Positions 8,282-16,182 of a DNA stretch of 25,463 bases are shown one piece after another. The DNA is from CAZKDV01 sp964551645 (lineage in GTDB: Bacteria > Bacteroidota > Bacteroidia > Bacteroidales > DTU049). Numbering within the stretch: position 1 is the first letter of the stretch; the number at the start of each line of letters is the position of its first letter. Both the position numbers and the translations under genes were made by a program. The notes beneath the pieces are model-generated. The model had not been told where the DNA came from. It did not search any database and was given only the letters and a program-made list of their open reading frames with translations. The stretch spans positions 1 to 25,463 of the forward strand of contig CAZKDV010000025.1 of the NCBI GenBank assembly GCA_964551645.1. The letters run 5' to 3'.

Positions 8282-9991
8282 ATGAACAAACTACAATTAT
8301 CTTTTTTTCTGATTCTAAGTATTTTTACATTTTCAAATTCTTATAGTCAAGTAAATCAATATCCTAAATACAGAGTTCAGTTTACAGATAAAAACAATAC
8401 CCCCTACTCTTTGACAAATCCTCAAGAATATCTATCTGAAAGAGCCATTGAAAGAAGAATAAAACATAATATTTCAATCGATTCAACAGATATTCCTGTA
8501 AATCAAACATACATCAATACATTATTGAACATAGACAAAGAAAGCATTACCTTTATGCATAGTTCAAAATGGTTTAACAGTATAACTATTGCTTTGGCAG
8601 ATACAAACTTATTAAGTCAGATTGAAAATTTACAATTTGTTAAAGGTGTTGAAAGAACTTATCCTATGTACAGTAAAAAAACAAAAAAAGATAATAAAGC
8701 AGGTGGAGAATCAATTAAAATGTCAGACGAACTTAACATAAAAACACTTAACATTAATCAGGAAGTATTTGATACAAAATCTTTAAATTACGGCATGTCC
8801 GAAAATCAAAACAATATGATTGGTGTACAATATCTGCACGCACTTAACTATTGTGGACAAGGTATGATAATCGGTGTATTTGATGCTGGCTTTTATCGTG
8901 TTGACTCATTGGGTATTTTTGATAGTTTGAGAAATGAAGGCAGAATTTTAGGTACAGTCAACTTTGTTGACCCCGGCAAAAGCGTTTACACATCTGACAC
9001 ACATGGAATGGCAGTATTGTCAACTATGGCTGCCAACAAGCCCGACATTATGGTTGGCACAGCACCGAAAGCATCTTATTGGTTGTTAAAAACTGAAGAT
9101 GCAAATTCGGAATATAAAATCGAAGAAGATAATTGGGTTGCTGCCGCTGAGTTTGCCGATAGTGCTGGCGTTGATGTAATTAATTCTTCTTTGGGATACA
9201 CAAGTTTTTGGGATTCATCACAAAGCTATTCGTATAAAGATATGAATGGCAAAACAGCAAGAATCACGCAAGGTGCTGACATAGCATTTACTAAGGGCAT
9301 ATTTGTAGTGAATAGTGCCGGAAATAGTGGCGATGGTCCATGGAAATATATTGGAGCTCCTGCTGATGGCATTAATGTTTTTTCTATAGGTGCTGTTAAA
9401 GACAATGGCAAATTAGCCACTTTTTCATCTATAGGTCCAACTTATGACGGCAGAATAAAACCCAATATCGTGGCTCAAGGTCAAGGAGTTGCTGTAATAA
9501 ATGGTGCAAACAAGATTTCCTCATCAAACGGAACAAGTTTTAGCTCGCCTATTATTGCTGGTGCAGTTGCGTGTTTATGGCAGGCAAATCCTACGCTGAC
9601 CAATGCTGAATTAAAGAACTTTATCGAAAAAAGTGCTTCATTATATCCACATCAAGATACTTTATATGGCTATGGAGTTCCCAACTTTGCTGCAGCTCAT
9701 ATTCTAATTTCAAAAACTAAAGAAGAAATTGAAGAGCCATTTCTTCTCACCTATCCCAACCCATTTGAAAGTGAGTTATTTGTGATATTTCAATCGCCAA
9801 GAGATCAATTTGTTGATATTGAGATTACGGATATCAAAGGGAAACGATTTATTTCAAAAGAAACTACATTTATGAATAAGGGATATAATAATATCTCTAT
9901 TTTAAAGCTAAAATCTGCCCGTAAGGGAGTTTACATTTTGAGGATATTAGCAGGAAAAAGTGTATATTCAAAGCAGGTAATAAAAATTTAA
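8282..9991 (+). CDS. T9SS-exported subtilisin-like serine protease (S8)
   Basis: A 569-residue secreted protease. A signal peptide (about residues 1-22, ending SYSQ) is followed by a propeptide-like region to about 150. The S8 catalytic domain shows D201 in GVFDAG, H241 in DTHGMAV, oxyanion asparagine N348 in SAGNSGDG and nucleophile S419 in NGTSFSSP, so it looks active. The last 80 residues start YPNPFESELFVIF and end GVYILRILAGKSVYSKQVIKI-like, the type A C-terminal sorting domain that directs T9SS export and is normally removed at the cell surface. It lies 6 nt after the lipoprotein gene and 11 nt before the GlcNAc kinase gene. The target is unknown; nutrient proteolysis or processing of other surface proteins are both plausible. 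Confidence 0.95.
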   Translation: MNKLQLSFFLILSIFTFSNSYSQVNQYPKYRVQFTDKNNTPYSLTNPQEYLSERAIERRIKHNISIDSTDIPVNQTYINTLLNIDKESITFMHSSKWFNSITIALADTNLLSQIENLQFVKGVERTYPMYSKKTKKDNKAGGESIKMSDELNIKTLNINQEVFDTKSLNYGMSENQNNMIGVQYLHALNYCGQGMIIGVFDAGFYRVDSLGIFDSLRNEGRILGTVNFVDPGKSVYTSDTHGMAVLSTMAANKPDIMVGTAPKASYWLLKTEDANSEYKIEEDNWVAAAEFADSAGVDVINSSLGYTSFWDSSQSYSYKDMNGKTARITQGADIAFTKGIFVVNSAGNSGDGPWKYIGAPADGINVFSIGAVKDNGKLATFSSIGPTYDGRIKPNIVAQGQGVAVINGANKISSSNGTSFSSPIIAGAVACLWQANPTLTNAELKNFIEKSASLYPHQDTLYGYGVPNFAAAHILISKTKEEIEEPFLLTYPNPFESELFVIFQSPRDQFVDIEITDIKGKRFISKETTFMNKGYNNISILKLKSARKGVYILRILAGKSVYSKQVIKI

Positions 9992-10002
9992 AGATTTGCT
10001 CA

Positions 10003-10851
10003 ATGATTTTAATTGCAGATAGTGGCTCAACAAAAACATCTTGGGCATTTTGTACAAAACATCAAGAAGTTCAGTATTTCACGACTATTGGATATAATCC
10101 ATACTTTATTAGTGTTGAAGATATAAAACAAAACCTTTCTTCGTCATTGCCTACTTATATCCCTAAAGAATCTATTGAAAAAATATATTTTTTTGGAGCT
10201 GGCTGCACAAATTCACCTTCTCAATTACATATAAAAAATGCTTTAGGCTTTGTTTTCCCAAATGCGATAATTAATGTTGATTCCGACTTGCTTGCTGCGT
10301 GCATTGCTTTGTTCGGAAATGGTCAAGGAATTGCGTGTATATTAGGAACAGGTTCAAATGCTGGATTTTTTGATGGAACACATTTTACAAGACCAACTAA
10401 ATCTTTAGGATATATTTTGGGTGACGAAGGTAGTGCTGCTTATATCGGAAGAAATTTTCTAAATAAATATCTCCGAAATCAGTTTAGCAAAGAAACGCAG
10501 TTATATTTTAATAATAAAATGGGGCTTGATGAGGAAGCAATTCTTGACAAAGTTTATAGACAAGAGTTTCCTAATCGATTTTTGGCATCTATCCTACCCA
10601 TTATTGCAGAACGCAAGTCTGACGCTCAAATTCACGCATTACTTTCAAGTTCAATAAACGATTTCATTGAAAGTTTCATTTTGAGTATTCCTAAGCATCA
10701 AGAATATAAAATAAGTTTTTGTGGTGGCACAGCTTTTCGTTTACACGACTTGATTATAGAGATATGCCACAAACACAAAATTCAATTTGATAAAATTATA
10801 CAGCAACCAATTGAAGAATTAGTTGAGTTTTACACAAAAACACTATCCTAA
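10003..10851 (+). CDS. N-acetylglucosamine kinase-like protein (BadF/BadG/BcrA/BcrD ATPase family)
   Basis: A 282-residue actin-fold sugar kinase. The phosphate-1 loop is IADSGSTKTSWAF starting at D6. FFGAGCTNS follows at about 64-71, NVDSDLLAA at 91-99 holds the likely catalytic aspartate, ILGTGSNAG (113-121) is the phosphate-2 motif and GYILGDEGSAAYIG (136-149) is the GlcNAc-kinase signature. The C-terminal SFCGGTAFR is the adenosine-binding glycine motif. The family phosphorylates N-acetylglucosamine to GlcNAc-6-phosphate for amino-sugar catabolism or peptidoglycan recycling. The alternative, the activating ATPase of 2-hydroxyacyl-CoA dehydratases, is unlikely since no Fe-S cysteine pair or dehydratase gene is present. 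It is the last gene of the run and ends only 6 bp from the convergent aminotransferase gene. Confidence 0.85.
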   Translation: MILIADSGSTKTSWAFCTKHQEVQYFTTIGYNPYFISVEDIKQNLSSSLPTYIPKESIEKIYFFGAGCTNSPSQLHIKNALGFVFPNAIINVDSDLLAACIALFGNGQGIACILGTGSNAGFFDGTHFTRPTKSLGYILGDEGSAAYIGRNFLNKYLRNQFSKETQLYFNNKMGLDEEAILDKVYRQEFPNRFLASILPIIAERKSDAQIHALLSSSINDFIESFILSIPKHQEYKISFCGGTAFRLHDLIIEICHKHKIQFDKIIQQPIEELVEFYTKTLS

Positions 10852-10857
10852 GTTTTC

Positions 10858-12069
10858 TTACTTCTTCAATTCAGCAAAAGCATTTTTCAATCTCTTTAAG
10901 GCTTCAACCAAAGCCTCTATTGATGTTGCATAAGAAATTCTTATACATTCAGCATTTCCAAAAGCAGAACCCGGAACTAAGGCAACATGTCCTTTATCTA
11001 ATAGATACATACATAAATCAACATCATTTTCCATTACTTTTCCATCGTAAGTAGAGCCAAAATAAGATGAAACATCCATAAATACATAAAATGCTCCTTG
11101 TGGTTTATTCAATACTAATCCTGGAATTTCTGATAATTTTTCTAAAACGAGGTCTCGGCGTTCGCGGAATGCTTCTAACATTATTTTTAATTCCTTTATA
11201 TTTGCCGGATCTTCAGTAATTGCTGCTAATGATGCTCTTTGAGCGATGCTGCTAGCGCCTGATGTAATTTGCCCTTGAATTTTATCACAAGCATTAACTA
11301 TTACCATTGGAGCAGCCATATAGCCTATTCTCCATCCGGGCATCGCAAATGATTTTGAAACTCCGTTCATAACAACCACTCTATCCTTCAAACTTTCGCA
11401 CTCTCCTATGCTCGCATGCTTTCCAACAAAATTGATGTGTTCGTATATTTCGTCACTAATCACAATAATATTTGGATATTTAGCTAAAATATCGGCTATT
11501 GCACATAATTCTTCTTTGCTATAAACTGTTCCCGATGGGTTGCAAGGCGAAGAAAAAATAAATGCTTTGGTTTTGTTAGTAATTGCTTTTTCTACTTGCT
11601 CAGGCGTAACTTTGAAATCGGTATCAATATTAGTTTTGATATAAACAGGAACACCTTCAGCTAATTTAATCAATTCGGGATAACTCACCCAATATGGAGA
11701 AGGCACAAGCACTTCATCACCTTTATCTATGATAGCAAGCAAACAATTTGCTATTGACTGTTTTGCACCATTTGACACAACTATTTGCTCAGGTGCAAAC
11801 TCTAAATTATTATCTCTAAGTAATTTTTTAGAAATAGCAGACTTTAAATCAGCATAACCACTAACAGGCGAATAGAAACTATAATTTTCATCAATTCCTT
11901 GCTTAGCTGCATTTTTAATAAAGTCGGGGGTGAAAAAATCAGGTTCTCCAACACTAAGTGTAATAACATCAATGCCTTTACTGCGTAATGCTCTGCCAAG
12001 GCGAGCCATTGCCAATGTAGCAGATTCTTCCATATTACGCACTCTTTCAGATAATAATATTGTACTCAT
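10858..12069 (-). CDS. Class I/II pyridoxal-phosphate aminotransferase (aspartate aminotransferase type)
   Basis: A 403-residue fold-type I aminotransferase of subgroup I-gamma, the bacterial AspB/AspC-like class, exchanging an amino group between aspartate and 2-oxoglutarate in the cytoplasm. The PLP lysine is K239 in SKSFAMPGWRIGY, with N177 in SPCNPSG and D206 in ISDEIYEH contacting the cofactor, and the C-terminal arginine in IRISYATS binding the substrate carboxylate. SVGEPDF near residue 39 is the typical N-terminal motif. Length is normal. Close relatives include prephenate-aminating and methionine-cycle enzymes, so substrate scope is inferred. It is a single-gene unit, divergent from the TonB-receptor gene and convergent with the sugar kinase, with a perfect -7 box at 12105-12112. 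Confidence 0.93.
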   Translation of the reverse strand: MSTILLSERVRNMEESATLAMARLGRALRSKGIDVITLSVGEPDFFTPDFIKNAAKQGIDENYSFYSPVSGYADLKSAISKKLLRDNNLEFAPEQIVVSNGAKQSIANCLLAIIDKGDEVLVPSPYWVSYPELIKLAEGVPVYIKTNIDTDFKVTPEQVEKAITNKTKAFIFSSPCNPSGTVYSKEELCAIADILAKYPNIIVISDEIYEHINFVGKHASIGECESLKDRVVVMNGVSKSFAMPGWRIGYMAAPMVIVNACDKIQGQITSGASSIAQRASLAAITEDPANIKELKIMLEAFRERRDLVLEKLSEIPGLVLNKPQGAFYVFMDVSSYFGSTYDGKVMENDVDLCMYLLDKGHVALVPGSAFGNAECIRISYATSIEALVEALKRLKNAFAELKK

Positions 12070-12104
12070 AAATATTGTAAATTTTAGTTATTGATAATTT
12101 TCAG

Positions 12105-12112
12105 CAAACATA
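12105..12112 (-). promoter_or_regulatory. Putative -7 box of the aminotransferase gene
   Basis: The minus strand reads TATGTTTG, a perfect match to TAnnTTTG, 36 nt upstream of the ATG. The expected -33 position holds no clear TTG. Confidence 0.5.
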
Positions 12113-12122
12113 CATATTATTC

Positions 12123-12161
12123 AATTAAGTATTAATAGAACTTTGCAAAAAATTAAGTATT
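12123..12161 (+). repeat. Direct repeat flanking a possible -7 box before the TonB-receptor gene
   Basis: AATTAAGTATT occurs at 12123-12133 and again at 12151-12161, a 28-bp period. Between them lies GAACTTTG (12138-12145), one mismatch from the -7 consensus. The arrangement, 38-76 bp before the ATG, resembles an operator pair around a promoter, though such AT-rich words can recur by chance. Confidence 0.4.
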
Positions 12162-12198
12162 TAAAAAGTTGTAATTTTATAGCAATTTTTTAAAAGCT

Positions 12199-14532
12199 AT
12201 GAATAGAACCATAATCCTTATTTTGTTATCTATTATTTGTAATATCGGAATAGCACAAAATGCTATTGTGAAAGGAGTTATTAAAGATATTAATAGTAAA
12301 GAATCTTTGATTGGAGTTAATATTATTTATGAAAAAAATCAAGGTGTTGTTAGCGATGAAAATGGAGCGTATAAACTTACACTCCCTGCTGGAGAATACA
12401 CAATTCGCTATTCATTAATGGGATATTCTGAAATTGAGAGGAATTTGTTTTTAACTGACAATCAATTAGTAGAACTGAATATTTTTCTTGAATTGGAAGC
12501 AAAAGCCTTAGATGCTGTCGTTGTGTCAGCAAGTAGATTTGAGCAAAAAATATCTGAAGTTACTGTATCTATGGAAATAATTCAGCCTGCTTTAATTGAA
12601 AGTAACAATATTACATCACTTGAAGAGGCAGTGCAAAAAGTACCCGGTGTTTTTATAATAGATAATCAAATGAGTATTAGAGGTGGCAGTGGCTATGCTT
12701 ACGGCGTTGGGAGTAGAACATTATTATTAGTTGATGACATACCTCTTTTAACAGGCTCATCGGGTGAAGCCAGATGGGATTTTGCTCCATTAGAAAATCT
12801 TCAACAAGTTGAAATTATTAAAGGAGCTAGCTCTGCTCTTTATGGTTCATCAGCATTAAATGGAGTAGTGAATATTAGAACTGCTTTTGCCTCTTATGAG
12901 CCAAAAACTTCGATTAACTTAACAAGCGGAATTTATGACAACCCGAAACGAGATGCAATAAAATGGTGGAATACTTCTTCTCCTTTTTATTCAGGTGTTC
13001 GATTTTCACATGCTCAAAAATTTGGCAATGCCGACCTTGTGCTTGGTGCTAATGCTTATTCCGAAACAGGATATCAAGAAAACAATGAAGAGCAAAGAAT
13101 GAGAGTTAATATGAACTTTCGATATCGTAGCCGCAAAATTGAGGGTCTATCAAGCGGAATTAATTTTAATTATATGGATAGAACAGGTAGTCAGTTTTTA
13201 TTATGGTTAGATGGTAATACCGGCGTTTGGCAAGCTAATCCTACATTTCAGCAATCTTATCATAATACATCTTTCAACTTATATCCTTACATAACATACT
13301 TTCCAAATCAAAATACTAAACACAGTCTAAAAACCAGACTATACAGCATTCACAATAAAAACAATACAGGACAAAACAACATTGATGATACTTATTTTGC
13401 TGAATATCAGTTTCAAAAAACTTTTGCACAATCAACTACAATTACTTCAGGAGTTAGTGGTTCATACATTGAAAGTCTATCCGAAATTTATGGAAACGAC
13501 AAGCATTTTGGTTCTAACCTTGCATTATATTCACAATTAGACAAAAAATTGTTTTCCAGATTGAATTTGTCTTTTGGTGGCAGATTAGAGGGATATAGAC
13601 TTGACGAAGATGATTTAAAATTTCGCCCACTTATCCGCACTGGTTTAAATTATAGCATTGATGAATTTACTTTTTTAAGAAGCTCTTTCGGCATGGGATA
13701 TAGATATCCAACCATTTCGGAAAAATATACAGCTACTAGTTCTGGAGCTATTCGCATATTTCCGAATCATCAACTTTTAGACGAAACAGGCTGGAGTTCT
13801 GAAATAGCTATGATGAGAGGCTTTCAGATTAGCAATTGGTATGGATATGTTGATATTGCCTTATTTTGGACTGAATATAAAAACATGATTGAATTTATGT
13901 TTGATTACCATAATCCTGATAGTGTTACTTTAGTGGCTTGGCCCAATACCGACCCAAATTATTTTCAAAATTGGATTGGTTTTAAAGCAGAAAATATCAG
14001 AAATGCACAAATTAGCGGAATTGATTTTACTGTCAAAGGAGAAGGGACATTTTTTGGTTTACCAGCCAGATTATTAGCCGGATACACTTATACAAATCCG
14101 ATAGATGCAGATGCTAAAAAACATACTAATAATACTTCAACAAATAGCAATATTCTGAAATACAGATTTTATCATAATCTTAAATTGGATTATGAAATTC
14201 AATACCATAAAATATCACTTGGCATAAATGGTGAATATTGTAGCCACATTATCAACATTGATAAAGCATTTGAAGACACAATTAGATTTCCAAACGGACA
14301 AGCAATTGTTTCAAGTGATGGTCCAGTATTTTTGCTGCCCGGATTAGCAGAATACAGAGAAAAACATAATAAAGGTTTTTTGGTTTTTGATATTCGTTTA
14401 ACTTGGAATGTTAGCGATAAAATTAGATTTAGTGCCGGAGTTAAAAACCTCTTCAACAAGGAATATATGATTCGTCCTGCAGATGTACAAGCCCCAAGGA
14501 CTTATGTTGTACAATTAAATATTAGAGTTTAA
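12199..14532 (+). CDS. TonB-dependent outer-membrane receptor
   Basis: A 777-residue outer-membrane transporter powered by TonB-ExbBD. Order: signal peptide (1 to about 19, ending GIAQ), carboxypeptidase-regulatory-like beta domain (about 22-100, with GVNIIYEK, SDENGAYKLTLPAGEY and YSLMGY), TonB-box region (AVVVSASRFEQKISE, about 106-120), plug domain (about 125-235, with QKVPGVFI, IRGGSGYAYGVGSRTLLLVDDIP and EIIKGASSALYGSSALNGVVNI), then a 22-strand-type barrel. The C-terminus has FSAGVKNLFNKEYMIRP and a last amphipathic strand ending in valine rather than the usual aromatic residue. No SusD partner is present, so it is not a SusCD glycan system. Metal-siderophore, corrinoid or peptide uptake are all possible. 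Its stop codon overlaps the start of the glycosyltransferase gene. Confidence 0.95.
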   Translation: MNRTIILILLSIICNIGIAQNAIVKGVIKDINSKESLIGVNIIYEKNQGVVSDENGAYKLTLPAGEYTIRYSLMGYSEIERNLFLTDNQLVELNIFLELEAKALDAVVVSASRFEQKISEVTVSMEIIQPALIESNNITSLEEAVQKVPGVFIIDNQMSIRGGSGYAYGVGSRTLLLVDDIPLLTGSSGEARWDFAPLENLQQVEIIKGASSALYGSSALNGVVNIRTAFASYEPKTSINLTSGIYDNPKRDAIKWWNTSSPFYSGVRFSHAQKFGNADLVLGANAYSETGYQENNEEQRMRVNMNFRYRSRKIEGLSSGINFNYMDRTGSQFLLWLDGNTGVWQANPTFQQSYHNTSFNLYPYITYFPNQNTKHSLKTRLYSIHNKNNTGQNNIDDTYFAEYQFQKTFAQSTTITSGVSGSYIESLSEIYGNDKHFGSNLALYSQLDKKLFSRLNLSFGGRLEGYRLDEDDLKFRPLIRTGLNYSIDEFTFLRSSFGMGYRYPTISEKYTATSSGAIRIFPNHQLLDETGWSSEIAMMRGFQISNWYGYVDIALFWTEYKNMIEFMFDYHNPDSVTLVAWPNTDPNYFQNWIGFKAENIRNAQISGIDFTVKGEGTFFGLPARLLAGYTYTNPIDADAKKHTNNTSTNSNILKYRFYHNLKLDYEIQYHKISLGINGEYCSHIINIDKAFEDTIRFPNGQAIVSSDGPVFLLPGLAEYREKHNKGFLVFDIRLTWNVSDKIRFSAGVKNLFNKEYMIRPADVQAPRTYVVQLNIRV

Positions 14533-15659
14533 TGAGAAAAACAGAATTGACAGTACTTATTGCACCTTTAAATTGGGGACTTGGACATGCAACACGATGT
14601 ATCCCTTTGATTAAGTCTTTTATTGCACATTCATGCAAAGTTGTAATATGTAGCGATGGAGCATCTCTATCTTTGCTAAAAAAAGAATTTCCTGAACTTA
14701 CATTTGAAGAATTGCCCGAATTTTCTATCAAATATTCAAAAAAACGCTGCTTTTTTAATTCAATAATTCTGAAACAACTGCCTTATTTTTTTAAAAGTAT
14801 TAAAGCGGACAATGAAACAGCCAAGCATTTGGTGGATAAATACAAACCAAATATTATTATTTCAGATAATCGCTACGGATTTTATAACGATTATGTCTTT
14901 TCGATATTTCTAACTCATCAAATAAAACCTATAATTAACATCAAAGCAAACTTTTTAAAGCAAATCATATATAAAAAACTTTGGTCTTTAATGGATAATT
15001 TCAATGAAATTTGGGTTCCTGACTATCCTGAATCGCCAAGTTTATCAGGTAAATTATCTCATAATACAGCTTATAAAAATACTATAAAATATTGTGGTCC
15101 TCTTTCAAGGTTTGAAAATATAAATGTTCAAAATCAACAATTTAGTTCAGATATTTTAGCAATTGTTTCTGGTCCTGAACCATCAAGAACTCAATTTGAA
15201 GACTATCTAAAAGACGAATTGCAAAATATTAACTACAAAACCATTATATTTAGTGGCACTCCAGAACAAGGAATAAAAGAAAAACAGTATAAAAATTTAC
15301 AGATTTTCACACATCTAAAAACTGATATTTTTCAAGAATATATAACAAACACAAAACTTATTATTGCTCGTTCGGGCTATTCTACAATTATGGACGCATA
15401 TATAATGCAGAAAAAAACAATAATTATAGCAACACCAGGACAAAGCGAACAAGAATATTTAGTTGAATTGCATAAAAATTCAGAACTATTTTATCCTATC
15501 ATTAAAGCTGATTCACTAAAAAACACTATTGATAAAATTCTATTACAAACTGAGCAAGAATCAATAAAACCTGCCCTATTGCACGATGATTTAATTAGTG
15601 AAACTATACAAAATATTGAATCAAAATGTGGAATTGAGACTTTTTGCAAAACTAATTAG
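14532..15659 (+). CDS. GT-B type glycosyltransferase, MurG/UGT-like
   Basis: A 375-residue protein with two Rossmann-like halves. The N-terminal motif APLNWGLGHATRCIPL (residues 11-26) is the glycine-rich acceptor/lipid-side motif of GT28/GT1-like enzymes. The C-terminal half has LIIARSGYSTIMDAYIMQKKTIIIATPGQSEQEY, resembling the nucleotide-sugar-binding region of MurG and UDP-glycosyltransferases. It is not MurG itself, which normally sits in the division/cell-wall cluster. No signal peptide is seen, so it probably acts at the cytoplasmic face. The start overlaps the receptor stop as TAATG, implying translational coupling. Donor and acceptor are unknown; surface glycan or glycolipid synthesis is the natural guess. 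Confidence 0.8.
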   Translation: MRKTELTVLIAPLNWGLGHATRCIPLIKSFIAHSCKVVICSDGASLSLLKKEFPELTFEELPEFSIKYSKKRCFFNSIILKQLPYFFKSIKADNETAKHLVDKYKPNIIISDNRYGFYNDYVFSIFLTHQIKPIINIKANFLKQIIYKKLWSLMDNFNEIWVPDYPESPSLSGKLSHNTAYKNTIKYCGPLSRFENINVQNQQFSSDILAIVSGPEPSRTQFEDYLKDELQNINYKTIIFSGTPEQGIKEKQYKNLQIFTHLKTDIFQEYITNTKLIIARSGYSTIMDAYIMQKKTIIIATPGQSEQEYLVELHKNSELFYPIIKADSLKNTIDKILLQTEQESIKPALLHDDLISETIQNIESKCGIETFCKTN

Positions 15660-15673
15660 CAAACTCAAAAAAA

Positions 15674-16180
15674 CTAATTGCAATTTTTCCTAATAAGGTC
15701 ATAACCCTCTGCATTTCCCATTTGTCCTGCTGCACTCCAATCTCTACATGCTTCTGTTTTTTGTCCTAACATACTATAAGCAGTGCCTCTTGCGATATAA
15801 ATATGTGAATAATCGGGATTTCTTTTTGCAAACAAATCATAATCTTCAATAGCTTCTTTGTACAAACCAAGTCTGTACTTAGCTAAACCTCTGAAATAAA
15901 AAACATAATCATGTTGCTGTTCAAGTTGCAAAAAAACATCATAATCTTTAATTGCACCATGAAAATCGCCTAAATGAAATTTAGCAAGACCGCGAACATA
16001 AAAGGCTTTAGCATAATCGGGTTGAAGTTCTATAACTTTAGAAAAATCAACAATTGCATTGGTGTAATCATCTAAATAGAACTTATTAATACCTTCATTA
16101 TAATAATGTTCTATAGTTTGCGTATATCCTACAAAAGCAAGAAAGAAGGCAATGGTAAAGACAAAAACTTTATTTTTCAT
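15674..16180 (-). CDS. Secreted/periplasmic TPR protein
   Basis: A 168-residue protein with a Sec signal peptide (hydrophobic 5-18, ending VGYTQ). The mature part is about four tetratricopeptide repeats: HYYNEGINKFYLDDYTNAI, KAFYVRGLAKFHLGDFHGAI, VFYFRGLAKYRLGLYKEAI and IYIARGTAYSMLGQKTEAC. The tail has the form ACRDWSAAGQMGNAEGYDLI, common at the end of Bacteroidetes TPR proteins. It is probably a periplasmic protein-interaction scaffold; the partner is unknown. The start lies 2 nt after the stop of the SulP transporter gene, so the two are co-transcribed. It converges with the glycosyltransferase gene across a 14-bp gap. Confidence 0.85.
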   Translation of the reverse strand: MKNKVFVFTIAFFLAFVGYTQTIEHYYNEGINKFYLDDYTNAIVDFSKVIELQPDYAKAFYVRGLAKFHLGDFHGAIKDYDVFLQLEQQHDYVFYFRGLAKYRLGLYKEAIEDYDLFAKRNPDYSHIYIARGTAYSMLGQKTEACRDWSAAGQMGNAEGYDLIRKNCN

Positions 16181-16182
16181 TT

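Noticed and set aside
15655..15690. Terminator between the glycosyltransferase and the TPR gene
   Set aside because: AATTAG and CTAATT are complementary around an A-rich loop, but the stem is short, has almost no G+C and lacks a following U-tract on either strand.
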